From NCBI RefSeq assembly GCF_004298145.1, contig NZ_SCRH01000026.1:27597-91596 (forward strand): a stretch of DNA of 64,000 nt. Direction: 5' to 3'. The stretch is from Mycobacterium sp. (GTDB taxonomy: Bacteria; Actinomycetota; Actinomycetes; Mycobacteriales; Mycobacteriaceae). The notes under the pieces are model-generated. The model searched no databases, was not told the origin of the DNA, and worked only from the letters and a program-made list of their open reading frames with translations. Positions 50,493 to 60,383 of the stretch are shown here, one piece after another. The first letter of the stretch is position 1; every line of letters starts with the position of its first letter. The position numbers and the translations under genes were made by a program.

Positions 50493-51704
50493 ATGAGCGA
50501 AAAGGGTCGCCTGTTTACCAGTGAGTCGGTGACTGAGGGACATCCCGACAAAATCTGTGACGCGATCAGCGACTCGGTCCTCGACGCCCTCCTTGCGCAG
50601 GATCCCCGCTCACGTGTTGCCGTCGAGACGCTGGTGACCACCGGGCAGGTGCACGTGGTCGGTGAGGTGACGACGACGGCGAAAGAGGCGTTCGCCGACA
50701 TCACCAAGACGGTCCGCGAGCGGATCCTCGACATCGGCTACGACTCGTCGGACAAGGGCTTCGACGGGACATCCTGCGGGGTGAACATCGGCATCGGCGC
50801 GCAATCGCCCGACATCGCCCAGGGCGTCGACACCGCCCATGAGACCCGCGTCGAGGGCGCGGCCGACCCGCTGGACGCCCAGGGCGCCGGCGATCAGGGC
50901 CTGATGTTCGGTTATGCGATCAACGACACCCCCGAGCGGATGCCGCTGCCCATCGCGCTGGCCCACCGCCTGTCGCGCCGGCTGACCGAGGTGCGCAAGA
51001 ACGGCGTGCTGCCCTATCTGCGCCCGGACGGCAAGACGCAGGTCACCATCGAATTCGAGGACGACATCCCGGTCCGGTTGGATACCGTGGTCATCTCCAC
51101 CCAGCACGCGGCCGACATCGACCTGGAGGACACCCTGACCCCCGACATCCGGGAAAAGGTGCTCAACACCGTGCTCAACGACCTGGCGCACGACACGCTG
51201 GACACGTCCTCGACGCGGCTGCTGGTCAACCCGACCGGCAAGTTCGTCGTCGGAGGCCCGATGGGTGACGCGGGGCTGACCGGCCGCAAGATCATCGTCG
51301 ACACCTACGGCGGGTGGGCGCGGCACGGCGGCGGGGCGTTCTCCGGCAAGGATCCGTCCAAGGTGGACCGCTCGGCGGCGTACGCGATGCGCTGGGTGGC
51401 AAAGAACATCGTCGCCGCCGGGCTGGCGGAGCGGGTCGAGGTGCAGGTGGCCTACGCCATCGGCAAGGCCGCGCCGGTCGGCCTGTTCATCGAGACCTTC
51501 GGCACCGCCACGGTCGACCCGGTCAAGATCGAGAAGATCGTTCCGGAGGTGTTCGACCTGCGTCCCGGCGCGATCATCCGCGACCTGGACCTGCTGCGTC
51601 CGATCTACGCGCAGACCGCCGCCTACGGGCACTTCGGCCGCACCGACATCGAACTGCCCTGGGAGCAACTGAACAAGGTCGACGACCTCAAGCGCGCCAT
51701 CTAG
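50493..51704 (+). CDS. metK: S-adenosylmethionine synthetase
   Basis: This 403-residue protein has [19 protein letters not shown] (methionine and ATP site), the signature [36 protein letters not shown] and [19 protein letters not shown]. All active-site segments are intact. It makes SAM from methionine and ATP. It has its own promoter-like TATAAT and is followed by two tandem hairpins. Confidence 0.97.
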   Translation: MSEKGRLFTSESVTEGHPDKICDAISDSVLDALLAQDPRSRVAVETLVTTGQVHVVGEVTTTAKEAFADITKTVRERILDIGYDSSDKGFDGTSCGVNIGIGAQSPDIAQGVDTAHETRVEGAADPLDAQGAGDQGLMFGYAINDTPERMPLPIALAHRLSRRLTEVRKNGVLPYLRPDGKTQVTIEFEDDIPVRLDTVVISTQHAADIDLEDTLTPDIREKVLNTVLNDLAHDTLDTSSTRLLVNPTGKFVVGGPMGDAGLTGRKIIVDTYGGWARHGGGAFSGKDPSKVDRSAAYAMRWVAKNIVAAGLAERVEVQVAYAIGKAAPVGLFIETFGTATVDPVKIEKIVPEVFDLRPGAIIRDLDLLRPIYAQTAAYGHFGRTDIELPWEQLNKVDDLKRAI

Positions 51705-51730
51705 GTTTGCCGCGGTCTACGTTTCGCAAG

Positions 51731-51756
51731 CGAACGTGACGTTGCCGTCACGTTCG
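51731..51756 (+). terminator. Hairpin 1 after metK
   Basis: CGAACGTGACG-TTGC-CGTCACGTTCG is an eleven-pair perfect stem with a four-base loop, 26 bases after the metK stop. It has no U-run. Being symmetric, it could act in both directions. Confidence 0.6.
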
Positions 51757-51760
51757 GGGC

Positions 51761-51786
51761 CGAGCGTGACTGCTGTGTCACGTTCG
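51761..51786 (+). terminator. Hairpin 2 after metK
   Basis: CGAGCGTGAC-TGCTGT-GTCACGTTCG forms a ten-pair stem with one G-U pair, four bases after hairpin 1 and with the same arms. A tandem pair of this kind suggests an efficient terminator. It overlaps the 3' end of the truncated minus-strand gene. Confidence 0.55.
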
Positions 51787-51924
51787 GCGGTCACCTCCGC
51801 AATAGCCCTTGGGGGACAGGTTGATTCGCCCTCGCTCGGAGGGGGCGGTGGCGACGAAGAAAACGGCCTGTCCGGCGATGAAGTCGCGAAGCGACTCGTC
51901 GATGCGCGGAAATTCCTTCGCCAC
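51778..51924 (-). pseudogene. Truncated 5' remnant of a pyridoxamine-phosphate-oxidase-like gene
   Basis: A GTG at 51924 opens VAKEFPRIDESLRDFIAGQAVFFVATAPS and RINLSPKGY, the characteristic start of PNPOx-like split-barrel proteins of roughly 200 residues. After about 40 family-like codons it runs into the metK hairpin and stops at 51778. The remaining three quarters are missing, so this is a deletion remnant. Identification is from recalled family sequence. Confidence 0.65.
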
Positions 51925-51940
51925 CCGCGCAGCGTAGCCG

Positions 51941-53419
51941 CTAACCGGTGAAGCGGTAGTCGTCCAAATCGAATCGCCGACTGCGCCAATAGGCCTCCAC
52001 CGTTGTCGAGGGGCGCAGCGGCACGTCGCCGTTCTTGTCGAAGTAATAGCTATTGGCCAGTCGGCAACTGTCCTGCCAGAAGACCTGACGATGCCGCTTG
52101 CGCATCATCTCGGCGAAATACCGGTCGTTGGCCTCCTCGGTGACCTCGACCCGCGTCGCACCCTTGCGGCGAGCCTGCTTGAGACACCGCACGATGTGGT
52201 GGGTCTGGGTCTCGATCAGTGCGAAATACGACGAGCCCACATAGCCGTACGGGCCCATCACGCTGAACAGGTTGGGGAACCTGGGAACGCTCACACCCTC
52301 ATAGGCCTGTAGCCGGTGCTCGTCCCAGAACCTGCTCAGCGTCGTGCCGTTGCTGCCGGTGATCGCAAAGGTCGGCAAGCTGTCGGTGTCCATCACTTTG
52401 AATCCCGTTGCCAACAGCAGCACGTCGATCTCGTGGTCGGCGCCGTCGGCGGTGACCACCGCTGCGGGCGTGATCTTGTCGATCGGTTCGGTGACCAGCC
52501 GCACGTTGTCGCGGTTGAAGGTGGCCAGATAGCTGTTGTGGAAGCCGGGCCGTTTGCAGCCGACGGCGTAGCGCGGGGTGAGTTGCTCGCGCACGGTGGG
52601 GTCGTGAACCTGCTGACGCAGATAGGAAAGCCCGGCCGACTTCATCCTTTTGGCCATCGGAAACACCGTGAAGTATTGCGCCGCGATCGGGAAGGTCAGC
52701 TCCACGAAGGCCTGGCTGACCAGCCGCTGGACGACTTTGCCGCCCGGAATGTGCATCGCCCAGCGTGCCGGCGCGGGCAGCGGGACGTCCAGCTTCGGGA
52801 AGCACCAAATCGGGGTGCGCTGAAATACCGTGAGTTGGGCGACGATTGGTGCGATTTCGGGGATGACTTGTACGGCCGAGGCGCCGGTGCCGATTACCGC
52901 GACGCGCTTGCCCGCCAGGTCCTGGGTGTGATCCCACCGCGCGGTGTGCATGGTGATACCGGCGAAGGAGTCCACGCCGTCGATGTCGGGCAGGTTCGGC
53001 ACGGTCAGCACGCCGCTGGCGCTGATCAAGAACCTGGCGGTGACTTCGCCACCGGGGTCGATCTGCACCCGCCACAAAGACAGCTCGTCGTCGAACTCGG
53101 CGGAAAGCACTTTGGTGTTGAACCGGATCCGCGACCGGATGCCGTACTTGTCGACGCAGTATTCGGCGTAGGCCTTCAGTTCGCGGCCCGGGGCGTAGGT
53201 TCGCGACCAGCGCGGGCTCTGCTCGAACGAGAACTGGTAGGAAAACGACGGAATGTCCACGGCGATACCGGGATAGGTGTTCCAATGCCAGGTGCCGCCG
53301 ACGCCGTCGGCGGCTTCGATCACCAGGTAATCGGGGAGCCCGGCCTCGTCGAGCTTGATCGCGGCGCCGATCCCGGCGAATCCGGCGCCGACGATCAGGG
53401 TGTGGTGGTCGGGGTTCAT
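51941..53419 (-). CDS. Baeyer-Villiger-type FAD monooxygenase (Rv1393c-like)
   Basis: This 492-residue protein has the N-terminal FAD motif GAGFAGIGAAIKLDEAG. The Baeyer-Villiger fingerprint F-x-G-x-x-x-H-x-x-x-W is present exactly as FAGITMHTARW. An NADPH motif GTGASAVQVIPEIAP follows, and VLLATGF lies near the C-terminus. It inserts one oxygen into a ketone or oxidises a related carbonyl; the substrate is unknown. It overlaps the P450 gene by four bases and is certainly cotranscribed with it, so the two probably act on the same lipid or steroid. Confidence 0.92.
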   Translation of the reverse strand: MNPDHHTLIVGAGFAGIGAAIKLDEAGLPDYLVIEAADGVGGTWHWNTYPGIAVDIPSFSYQFSFEQSPRWSRTYAPGRELKAYAEYCVDKYGIRSRIRFNTKVLSAEFDDELSLWRVQIDPGGEVTARFLISASGVLTVPNLPDIDGVDSFAGITMHTARWDHTQDLAGKRVAVIGTGASAVQVIPEIAPIVAQLTVFQRTPIWCFPKLDVPLPAPARWAMHIPGGKVVQRLVSQAFVELTFPIAAQYFTVFPMAKRMKSAGLSYLRQQVHDPTVREQLTPRYAVGCKRPGFHNSYLATFNRDNVRLVTEPIDKITPAAVVTADGADHEIDVLLLATGFKVMDTDSLPTFAITGSNGTTLSRFWDEHRLQAYEGVSVPRFPNLFSVMGPYGYVGSSYFALIETQTHHIVRCLKQARRKGATRVEVTEEANDRYFAEMMRKRHRQVFWQDSCRLANSYYFDKNGDVPLRPSTTVEAYWRSRRFDLDDYRFTG

Positions 53420-54813
53420 GTGCGCCGCTTTCCGATCACGTGTACCCCGTTCTTCGGCCGTAACGTCAGCGTTGCCTCGAGTTCGACGGGATAACCGGGC
53501 GCGAGGTCAAAAGTGAGGCGCTGACTCATGATTGCTGCCATCAGCACCATCTCCATCAGGGCGAAGCTCTGACCGATGCAGATGCGCCGGCCGCCGCCGA
53601 AGGGTAGATATGCCGAGCGCGGACGGTCTTTGTCCGGCGGGCAGAACCGGCCGGGATCGAAGTTCTCCGGGTTGGGCCACCAGCGTGGGTCGTGGTGAAT
53701 GTGGTGGATCGGGATGAGAACGGTGGTGCCGCGGCGGACGTGATGGCCGCCGATGACATCGTTTTCGATGGCCCGCCGCGCGAGGGTCCACACCGCCGAG
53801 AAGTAGCGCTGCGATTCCTGCAGGCATGCGGTGGTCCACGGCAGCCCGGCGAGGTCGTCGGCGGTGGGTCGGCGGGGGCCCAGCGCGTCGTCGATTTCGT
53901 CGAGCATCCGGTCACGGGCGTCGGTGTGCCGCGCCATCAGATACCAGAACCACGACATGGCGTTGGCGGTGGTTTCGTGGCCGGCGAGCATGAATGTCAG
54001 CGCCTCGTCGCGGATCCGCTGCCGTGGCCACCGTCCGTCGTCGGCGCGCAGCAACACATTGAGCAGGTCGGCGGAGTCGGTCGGGTGCGCCAGTCGGTGA
54101 TCGATCACCGCGTTGACCGCACGGTCCAGGGTGAGCGTGATGTCCTGCATGTCGCGCAACGGCGGCGGCATACGGACGCCGGAGAATGCCAGCCAGTGCA
54201 GCGCGTCGTAAACGGGCCGCGGCATGAGGCCCCACAGGCCGAGCCGTTGCAGCCGCTCGGCATGTCGCAAGCCGCGCGTCGCCAGGTCGTTCATGCTTTC
54301 CACCAGCGGCCCGAAGTCCTGGCTGAACAGGGAATTGGCGACCACGCGCAGCGTGGCCTCGACCATCGTCTGGTGGATGTCGAATCGCGTCCCGATCGGC
54401 AGCGTGTCGGTGACGGCCGTGATCGGATCGATCATCTTCTCGACGATGCCGTTCAGGTGGCGCCGGGCGAAGGTCGGGTTCAGCGGGCCGCGGTGCGCGG
54501 CCCAGGACTCGCCCTCGTCGGTGAGCAGGTTGATGCCCGCGGTGGCCCGGACGGGCTCGTACTCGTTCGATTTGACGTATTTCAGCCGGGCCTCGTGCAG
54601 CACGTGATCGACGTAATCGGGGTGACTGAGTGAGACGAAACGCCTACCGGCGCAGCGAAACCGAGCGATGTCGGTGCCGCATATGCGGCTCATGAATCCG
54701 TCGCCCACATCGAATCCGACAGTGAGGGCCTCGCGCGTCATCGTCCAGGAGCTCAGGCGGGTGGCGGGTCCCGTCGGGGGCCGCTCAGCGGTGAGGGGCG
54801 CCATGACTCCCAC
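53416..54813 (-). CDS. cyp132: Cytochrome P450 132
   Basis: This 465-residue protein has the I-helix oxygen-activation motif [14 protein letters not shown], the K-helix E-x-x-R in LQESQRYFS, and the heme loop [11 protein letters not shown] with the axial Cys at about 412. The sequence follows CYP132 (Rv1394c) closely from SWTMTREAL onward. The start may be GTG 54813 or ATG 54804. The substrate is unknown. The divergent AraC-type gene is its known regulator in M. tuberculosis. Confidence 0.92.
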   Translation of the reverse strand: MGVMAPLTAERPPTGPATRLSSWTMTREALTVGFDVGDGFMSRICGTDIARFRCAGRRFVSLSHPDYVDHVLHEARLKYVKSNEYEPVRATAGINLLTDEGESWAAHRGPLNPTFARRHLNGIVEKMIDPITAVTDTLPIGTRFDIHQTMVEATLRVVANSLFSQDFGPLVESMNDLATRGLRHAERLQRLGLWGLMPRPVYDALHWLAFSGVRMPPPLRDMQDITLTLDRAVNAVIDHRLAHPTDSADLLNVLLRADDGRWPRQRIRDEALTFMLAGHETTANAMSWFWYLMARHTDARDRMLDEIDDALGPRRPTADDLAGLPWTTACLQESQRYFSAVWTLARRAIENDVIGGHHVRRGTTVLIPIHHIHHDPRWWPNPENFDPGRFCPPDKDRPRSAYLPFGGGRRICIGQSFALMEMVLMAAIMSQRLTFDLAPGYPVELEATLTLRPKNGVHVIGKRRT

Positions 54814-54880
54814 TGTAGGGGTGACGCGCGCACCGAGTAATGAGATTATCGGACACAGAGTTGGGAATTTAGGACAGGTG
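54814..54880. promoter_or_regulatory. Shared divergent promoter region cyp132 / AraC-type regulator
   Basis: Only 67 bases separate the two starts. On the minus strand GATAAT (complement of 54845-54850) is a plausible -10 for cyp132. In M. tuberculosis the regulator Rv1395 is reported to bind this intergenic region, activating cyp132 and repressing itself. The AT-rich stretch 54840-54875 is the likely operator. Confidence 0.5.
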
Positions 54881-55903
54881 ATGGCACGCCCCGCGTCAAC
54901 ATTGAGTCATCCGGTGCATGCGACCCGGGTGCTGTGCGAGGTGGCCAGGGAGCGCGGGGTGCCCACGAACGCGGTGTTGGCCGGCACCGCGATCGACCCG
55001 GCCGATCTCGACAAGCCGGACACGATGGTCAGTACGGCCGACGAGATCATGGCGGTGCGCCAGCTGCTGGCCCGGCTTCCGGGCCACAGCGGCCTCGGTG
55101 TGGATGTGGGCAGCCGGTCCACGCTTACCCACTTGGGGTTGTTCGGATTTGCGGTGATGTCGTGTGGCACGCTTCGGGAATTGTTTTCCATCGCGATGCG
55201 CTATTTCGCGCTGACCACGATGCACATCCGTCTCACGCTGTTCGAAACCGCCGAGGACTGTGTCATCGAGCTCGACGCCGACCACCTGCCCGCCGATGTG
55301 CGAGGGTTCTTCATCGAGCGTGATATCGCCGGAATCATCACGACTACAACGGCTTTCGCATTACCAGTGACGGAAAAATATGCCGACCAGGTATCGACGG
55401 AATTGGCGGTCGACGAGGAGCTGCTGCGGCCGCTGCTAGAGCTCGTGCCGGTTCACGATGTCGCGTTCGGCCGGGCGCACAACAGGTTGCACTTCCCGCG
55501 CGCGATGTTCGACGAGCCGCTGCCGCAGGCCGACCGCCACACGTTGGAAATATGCATGGCGCAGTGCGACGTGCTGATGCAGAGCAGCGAGCGCCGCCTG
55601 GGCATCACCGCGTTGGTACGCAGCAAGCTATTCCGCGATTCCGGTTTGTTCCCAACGCTTCCCGACGTTGCGGAGGAGCTTGACATCCATGAGCGAACGT
55701 TGCGCCGGCGCCTCGCTGAGGAAGGAACCTCGTTTCGCGCGTTGTTGAACGAAGCGCGATCCACCATGGCCGTGGACTTGTTGCGCAATGTCGGGCTCAC
55801 CGTGGAGGAGGTGTCCACCCGGCTGGGCTACACCGAAGTCTCGACGTTTTCGCATGCGTTCAAACGCTGGTGTGGCGTAGCGCCCAGCGCGTTTTCGCGC
55901 TGA
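54881..55903 (+). CDS. AraC-family transcriptional regulator (Rv1395-like)
   Basis: The ATG at 54881 (a GTG just before it is possible) gives 340 residues. The N-terminal AraC-type ligand domain (about 20-205, the 'Arabinose_bd' type of OruR/ArgR-like regulators) includes [24 protein letters not shown]. The C-terminal double helix-turn-helix (about 240-340) has [31 protein letters not shown] and [25 protein letters not shown]. It controls the divergent P450-monooxygenase pair. Confidence 0.9.
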   Translation: MARPASTLSHPVHATRVLCEVARERGVPTNAVLAGTAIDPADLDKPDTMVSTADEIMAVRQLLARLPGHSGLGVDVGSRSTLTHLGLFGFAVMSCGTLRELFSIAMRYFALTTMHIRLTLFETAEDCVIELDADHLPADVRGFFIERDIAGIITTTTAFALPVTEKYADQVSTELAVDEELLRPLLELVPVHDVAFGRAHNRLHFPRAMFDEPLPQADRHTLEICMAQCDVLMQSSERRLGITALVRSKLFRDSGLFPTLPDVAEELDIHERTLRRRLAEEGTSFRALLNEARSTMAVDLLRNVGLTVEEVSTRLGYTEVSTFSHAFKRWCGVAPSAFSR

Positions 55904-55913
55904 GACTAGTGGG

Positions 55914-56888
55914 CTATGGGTGCAGGGCCTTCTTCAGCGCGGCCAGCCCGCGCTCGAGCGCCTCGGTGGCTGCGGGCACCACACCGGCATAACCCAGGTA
56001 GCCGTGCACCAGCGTCTCGGCGTTGTGCACCTCGGCGACGACCCCGGCGGCCGCCAGCAGTTCGCCGTATCGGAGGCCGTCGTCGCGCAGCGGGTCGTAC
56101 CCGGCGACGCCGATGTAGGCCGGCGCCAAGTTGCTCAGGTCTTTCGCGCGCCCCGGCGCCATGTCCGACGGCGGGTCGAACAGGTTGACTTTGCCCGCGT
56201 ACCAACGAGAGAACTCGGCGACGGCCTTGACGTCGAGAATCGGCGCGGTGGCATTTTCAGCGAAGGACGGCAGCGAGGCGTCCCACATGGTCGACGGGTA
56301 CCACAACAACTGGAACCTCAAGGCCGGTCCGCCGCTATCGCGTGCCCGCTGCGCCACCGCGGCGGCGATGGTGCCGCCGGCCGAATCCCCGGCGACGGCG
56401 ATCCGGCCCGGGTCGGCCCGCAGTTCGGCGGCGTTCTCGGCGGCCCAAAGCGTTGCGGCCCAAGCGTCTTCGACGGCGCCCGGGTAGGGGTGCTCGGGGG
56501 CCAGCCGGTAGTCGACGGACACCACGATCGCGTCGGCGCCGACCGCATGCTGGCGGGCCGTGCCGTCGTGGGTGTCGAGGTCGCCGATGACGAAGCCCCC
56601 GCCGTGGAAGTACAGCACGACGGGCGCCGCCGGCCTCCCCGGATGACCGTCGGAATGACTTGACGGCCAATAAATCCGGACCGCGATCGAACCCGCGGGG
56701 CCCGGAATCGTGCGGTCCTCGACCCGCAGCTCGGGATGCAACGGCCTGCGCGGCAGGTCGCGGAACCGCTGCCGCGCCGCGTCGATTCCGTCCTCGGTGG
56801 ATAGCCGGAAGGGAACCGCATCCAGTACCTTCTGCAGGATGGGGTCGATCGCGGGTTTCTCGTCGGCTGTGTTATCCAAGCTGGGCAT
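55914..56888 (-). CDS. lipI: HSL-family carboxylesterase (LipI/LipH-like)
   Basis: This 324-residue alpha/beta hydrolase has the oxyanion motif HGGGF (95-99), nucleophile S169 in GDSAGG, D265 in GYDPLRDD and H295 in LVHGYLGY, so the triad is complete. The N-terminus ([29 protein letters not shown]) matches my recollection of M. tuberculosis LipI/LipH. It hydrolyses short acyl esters in the cytoplasm. H37Rv has a tandem pair lipH-lipI; only one copy exists here, so the name is provisional. Its start overlaps the divergent gene's start. Confidence 0.85.
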   Translation of the reverse strand: MPSLDNTADEKPAIDPILQKVLDAVPFRLSTEDGIDAARQRFRDLPRRPLHPELRVEDRTIPGPAGSIAVRIYWPSSHSDGHPGRPAAPVVLYFHGGGFVIGDLDTHDGTARQHAVGADAIVVSVDYRLAPEHPYPGAVEDAWAATLWAAENAAELRADPGRIAVAGDSAGGTIAAAVAQRARDSGGPALRFQLLWYPSTMWDASLPSFAENATAPILDVKAVAEFSRWYAGKVNLFDPPSDMAPGRAKDLSNLAPAYIGVAGYDPLRDDGLRYGELLAAAGVVAEVHNAETLVHGYLGYAGVVPAATEALERGLAALKKALHP

Positions 56889-57669
56889 GGACGTACCGTA
56901 CGCACCTCGTCTGGTGGCCGGCGCCTGGGTGGTGGCCGGCTGGGTGGCCCTCGGCTACGGCATCTACCTGACCGTGCTGGCGCTGCGCTCCCCGCCGGGA
57001 ATGGAGCTGACCGGGCACTGGGTGCTGCAGCCGGCGTTCAAGGCGTCGATGGCGTTCCTGTTGATGCTGGCCGCGGCGGGGCACGGATGCGTTCGGGAGC
57101 GGCGGTGGCTGATGCCGGCGCTGCTGTTGTCGGCCATCGGCGACTGGGTGCTCGCGATCCCGTGGTGGACGCTGTCTTTCATGGTCGGTTTGGCGGCATT
57201 CTTGTTGGCGCACTTGTGTTTTATCGCCGCCCTGCTGCCGCTGGTCCCGTCCTTCTCGCCGTCATCGCAGGGCGAGCGGCCGTCGACGCTGCGCATCGCC
57301 GCGGTGGTCCTGATGTGTCTGTCGTCGATCGCGCTGCTGGTGTGGTTCTGGCCGCACCTGGGCCCGGACCAGCTGACGCTTCCGGTGACGGTCTACATCG
57401 TGGTGCTGACCGCCATGGTGTGCACGGCGTTGCTGGCGAAACTGCCGACGATCTGGACGGCGGTGGGGGCGCTGTGTTTCGCGGCCTCGGACTCGATGAT
57501 CGCCATCAGCCGCTTCATCCTGGGCAACGAGGCGTTGGCCGTGCCGATCTGGTGGTCGTATGCGGCGGCCCAGATCCTGATCACGGCCGGGTTCTTCTTC
57601 GGCCGCGAGTCTCCCGCCGAGGACACCGGGCCGGCCGCCGCCGACGCCCCGGCCCCCGCTGAAGGCTGA
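56887..57669 (+). CDS. YhhN-type membrane protein (Rv1401-like)
   Basis: The ATG at 56887 gives 260 residues with about eight transmembrane helices, including segments [15 protein letters not shown] (acidic residue in the membrane) and [16 protein letters not shown]. The conserved GDW and SDS/R positions fit the YhhN/TMEM86 lysoplasmalogenase family, which cleaves the vinyl ether of lysoplasmalogens. That activity is not proven in mycobacteria. Its ATG overlaps the divergent esterase start by two bases; a shorter form from an internal ATG (MELTGHW, residue 39) is possible. Confidence 0.75.
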   Translation: MDVPYAPRLVAGAWVVAGWVALGYGIYLTVLALRSPPGMELTGHWVLQPAFKASMAFLLMLAAAGHGCVRERRWLMPALLLSAIGDWVLAIPWWTLSFMVGLAAFLLAHLCFIAALLPLVPSFSPSSQGERPSTLRIAAVVLMCLSSIALLVWFWPHLGPDQLTLPVTVYIVVLTAMVCTALLAKLPTIWTAVGALCFAASDSMIAISRFILGNEALAVPIWWSYAAAQILITAGFFFGRESPAEDTGPAAADAPAPAEG

Positions 57670-57749
57670 TTTGTCGTATGCGCCCGCTACGCTGCGGTCC
57701 GGACGGTAACAACATTGGATAGCAACATGATTCGCGGTCCGAGGGCGCC

Positions 57750-59762
57750 GTGAGCCCCAGCGCGCGCACACCGGTCGAGGTGGAACCCATCGCCCGGGTG
57801 CTGCCGATGCTGTCGGTACCGCACCTGGACCGCGAGTTCGACTACCTGGTGTCGGCCGAACAGTCCGACGACGCCCAGCCCGGGGTGCGGGTCCGGGTGC
57901 GCTTCCACGGCCGGCTGGTCGACGGGTTCGTGCTGGAGCGCCGCCATGACACCGACCACACCGGCAAGCTGGGCTGGCTCGAACGCGTCGTGTCGGCCGA
58001 ACCGGTCCTCACCCCGGAAATCCGCCGGCTGGTCGACGCGGTGGCGGCGCATTACGCGGGCACCCGCCCCGACGTGTTGCGTCTGGCCGTGCCGGCCCGC
58101 CACGCCCGGGTGGAGCGCGAACCCGTCGTGAGCCGGGAGCCGCCGGACCCGGTGATCCCGGCGCCCGTCGACCCGTCGGGCTGGGACGTCTATGGCCGGG
58201 GCGCTCAGTTCCTGGCTGCCCTCGCCGAATCACGCGCCGCCCGAGCCGTGTGGCAGGCGCTGCCGGGCGAGCCGTGGACCGAGCGATTCGCCGAGGCCGC
58301 CGCGCAAACGGTGCGGGCGGGCCGGTCGGTGCTGGCGATCGTTCCCGATCAGCGTGACCTGGACGCCCTGTGGCGGGCCGCGACGACGCGGATCGACGAG
58401 GGCAGCGTGGTCGCCCTGTCGGCCGGGCTGGGGCCGGCCGCACGCTACCGGCGCTGGCTGGCGGCGCTGCGCGGCACCGCGCGACTGGTGATCGGCACGC
58501 GCAGCGCGGTGTTCGCGCCGCTGAGCGATTTGGGTCTGGTCATGGTGTGGTCCGACGCCGATGACAGCCTGGCCGAGCCGCGGGCCCCGTATCCGCACGC
58601 CCGCGAGGTGGCGATGCTGCGCGCGCATCAGGCCCGGTGCGCGGCGCTGATCGGCGGCTACGCGCGAACCGCGGAAGCCCACGCGCTGGTGCACAGCGGA
58701 TGGGCGCATGACATCGTCGCGGCGCGGCCCGTGGTGCGCGCCCGCACCCCGCGGGTGATCGCGCTCGACGACACCGGCTACGCCGACGAGCGCGACCCGG
58801 CGGCGCGCACGGCACGCATTCCCTCGATCGCGCTGCGCGCCGCCCGCTCGGCGCTGCAGGCCGGGGCGCCGGTGCTGGTGCAGGTGCCGCGACGCGGGTA
58901 CGTCCCGTCGCTGGCGTGCGCGCGCTGCCGCGCCATCGCCCGGTGCCGGCACTGCACGGGTCCGCTGTCGTTGCAGGAGGGGGGCGCGGCGCTGCTCTGC
59001 CGCTGGTGCGGGCGTATCGACCCGACGCGACGGTGCGCGCGCTGCGGGTCGGATGCGGTGCGCGCCGTCGTCGTCGGGGCCCGCCGCACCGCCGAAGAGC
59101 TGGGCCGCGCGTTCCCGGGCACGGCGGTGATCACCTCGTCGGGCGACGGCGTCGTGCCCGAGATCGCGCCCGGCCCGGCCCTGGTGGTCGCCACCCCGGG
59201 AGCCGAGCCGCACACGTCCGGTGGTTACGGCGCGGCGCTGTTGTTGGACACGTGGGCGCTGCTGGGCCGGCAAGATCTGCGGGCCGCCGAGGACGCGTTG
59301 TGGCGCTGGATGAGCGCCGCCGCGCTGGTGCGTGCCCGCGGCGACGGTGGGGTGGTGATGGTGGTCGCCGAATCATCGCTTCCCACAGTGCAATCGCTGA
59401 TCCGCTGGGACCCGGTGGGGCACGCGGAATCCGAACTGACCGCCCGAACCGAAGTCGGCCTGCCGCCCAGTGTGCACATGGCGGCCATCGATGGAACGCC
59501 GGCCGCCGTGGCGGCGCTGCTCGACGAGGCCCGCCTGCCCGACCTCGAAGCCGACCTCCTGGGGCCGGTGGACCTTCCGGCCGGTGTGCGACGCCCGGCG
59601 GGAACCCCCGCCGGCGCGCCGGTGACGAGGATGCTGGTGCGCGTGCCCCGCCGCCAGGGCCTGGCGCTGGCGGCCGCCCTGCGCCGCGGCGTCGGCGTGC
59701 TCAGCGCCCGGCAAACCCACGAGCCGGCGCGGGTGCAGATCGATCCACTGCACGTCGGATAA
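57750..59762 (+). CDS. priA: Primosomal protein PriA, lacking helicase motifs
   Basis: This 670-residue protein has the N-terminal 3'-DNA-binding domain (about 14-110, VLPMLSVPHLDREFDYLV, RVRVRFHGRLVDGFVLE). The helicase core is degenerate. Where the Walker A GVTGSGKTE should be, it has ALPGEPWTER; the DEEHD box is SDADD; and the LGSATP motif is IGGYART. VIGTRSAVFAPL and eight zinc cysteines (ACARC, CRHC, CRWC, CARC) remain. It probably acts as a structural replication-restart factor without ATPase, as noted for other mycobacterial PriA proteins. Confidence 0.93.
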   Translation: MSPSARTPVEVEPIARVLPMLSVPHLDREFDYLVSAEQSDDAQPGVRVRVRFHGRLVDGFVLERRHDTDHTGKLGWLERVVSAEPVLTPEIRRLVDAVAAHYAGTRPDVLRLAVPARHARVEREPVVSREPPDPVIPAPVDPSGWDVYGRGAQFLAALAESRAARAVWQALPGEPWTERFAEAAAQTVRAGRSVLAIVPDQRDLDALWRAATTRIDEGSVVALSAGLGPAARYRRWLAALRGTARLVIGTRSAVFAPLSDLGLVMVWSDADDSLAEPRAPYPHAREVAMLRAHQARCAALIGGYARTAEAHALVHSGWAHDIVAARPVVRARTPRVIALDDTGYADERDPAARTARIPSIALRAARSALQAGAPVLVQVPRRGYVPSLACARCRAIARCRHCTGPLSLQEGGAALLCRWCGRIDPTRRCARCGSDAVRAVVVGARRTAEELGRAFPGTAVITSSGDGVVPEIAPGPALVVATPGAEPHTSGGYGAALLLDTWALLGRQDLRAAEDALWRWMSAAALVRARGDGGVVMVVAESSLPTVQSLIRWDPVGHAESELTARTEVGLPPSVHMAAIDGTPAAVAALLDEARLPDLEADLLGPVDLPAGVRRPAGTPAGAPVTRMLVRVPRRQGLALAAALRRGVGVLSARQTHEPARVQIDPLHVG

Positions 59763-59828
59763 CTTTCACAAACCGTTACCCCGAGCGACAGTATGTGCAT
59801 GCAATATTCTCTGTTTACGACATTAGAA

Positions 59829-59858
59829 GGTTGCTACACTTTTTGTTCCTTAGCCACC
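59829..59858 (+). promoter_or_regulatory. Candidate operator / promoter of the MarR gene
   Basis: GGTTGCTA and TAGCCACC (7 of 8 bases complementary) bracket an AT-rich spacer, and TACACT inside could be the -10. A similar GCTAC...AGCCA element lies upstream of the convergent methyltransferase (61403-61426). Confidence 0.4.
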
Positions 59859-59890
59859 GAGAGGCCGGAAACTATCCGGAGAGGGGCGAT

Positions 59891-60376
59891 ATGGCAGCGG
59901 ACAATACGACCGTTGACGAGTCGTTGGATGCCATCACCGATGCTTTGCTGACGGCCTCCCGTTTGCTGATGGCGATCTCGGCCCGCTCCGTCGGGCAGGT
60001 CGACGAGACCATCACCATCGCGCAGTTCCGGACGCTGGTAATCCTGTCCAATCGCGGCCCGGTCAACCTGGCCACCCTCGCGGGTCTGCTGGGGGTGCAG
60101 CCGTCGGCCACCGGCCGGATGGTGGACCGATTGGTCGCCGCCGGACTGATCGACCGCCTGCCGCACCCGACCTCCCGGCGTGAGCTGCTCGCCGCGCTGA
60201 CCACGCGCGGCCGCGACGTCGTCCACCAGGTCACCGCGCACCGGCGCGCCGAGATCGCGGCCATCGTCGCGAAGATGCCGCCGCCGGAGCGCCACGGGCT
60301 GGTGCGGGCGCTGACGGCGTTCAGCGCGGCCGGCGGCGAGCCCGATGTGCACCTGGACACCGAGCTCGACCCGTAG
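59891..60376 (+). CDS. MarR-family regulator (Rv1404-like)
   Basis: The ATG at 59891, after GAGAGGGGCG, gives 161 residues. The winged helix-turn-helix is at about 45-110 (TIAQFRTLVILSNRGPVNLATLAGLLGVQPSATGRMVDRLVAAGLIDRLPHPTSRRELLAALT). N- and C-terminal helices form the dimer interface. The M. tuberculosis counterpart represses the neighbouring methyltransferase genes and is linked to acid adaptation. Here it faces only one such gene. Confidence 0.88.
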   Translation: MAADNTTVDESLDAITDALLTASRLLMAISARSVGQVDETITIAQFRTLVILSNRGPVNLATLAGLLGVQPSATGRMVDRLVAAGLIDRLPHPTSRRELLAALTTRGRDVVHQVTAHRRAEIAAIVAKMPPPERHGLVRALTAFSAAGGEPDVHLDTELDP

Positions 60377-60383
60377 CCGGCCC

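Noticed and set aside
51717..51989. 90-codon minus-strand frame after metK
   Set aside because: The neighbouring frame from 51924 contains the PNPOx-like sequence; this one is a shadow that also crosses the hairpins.
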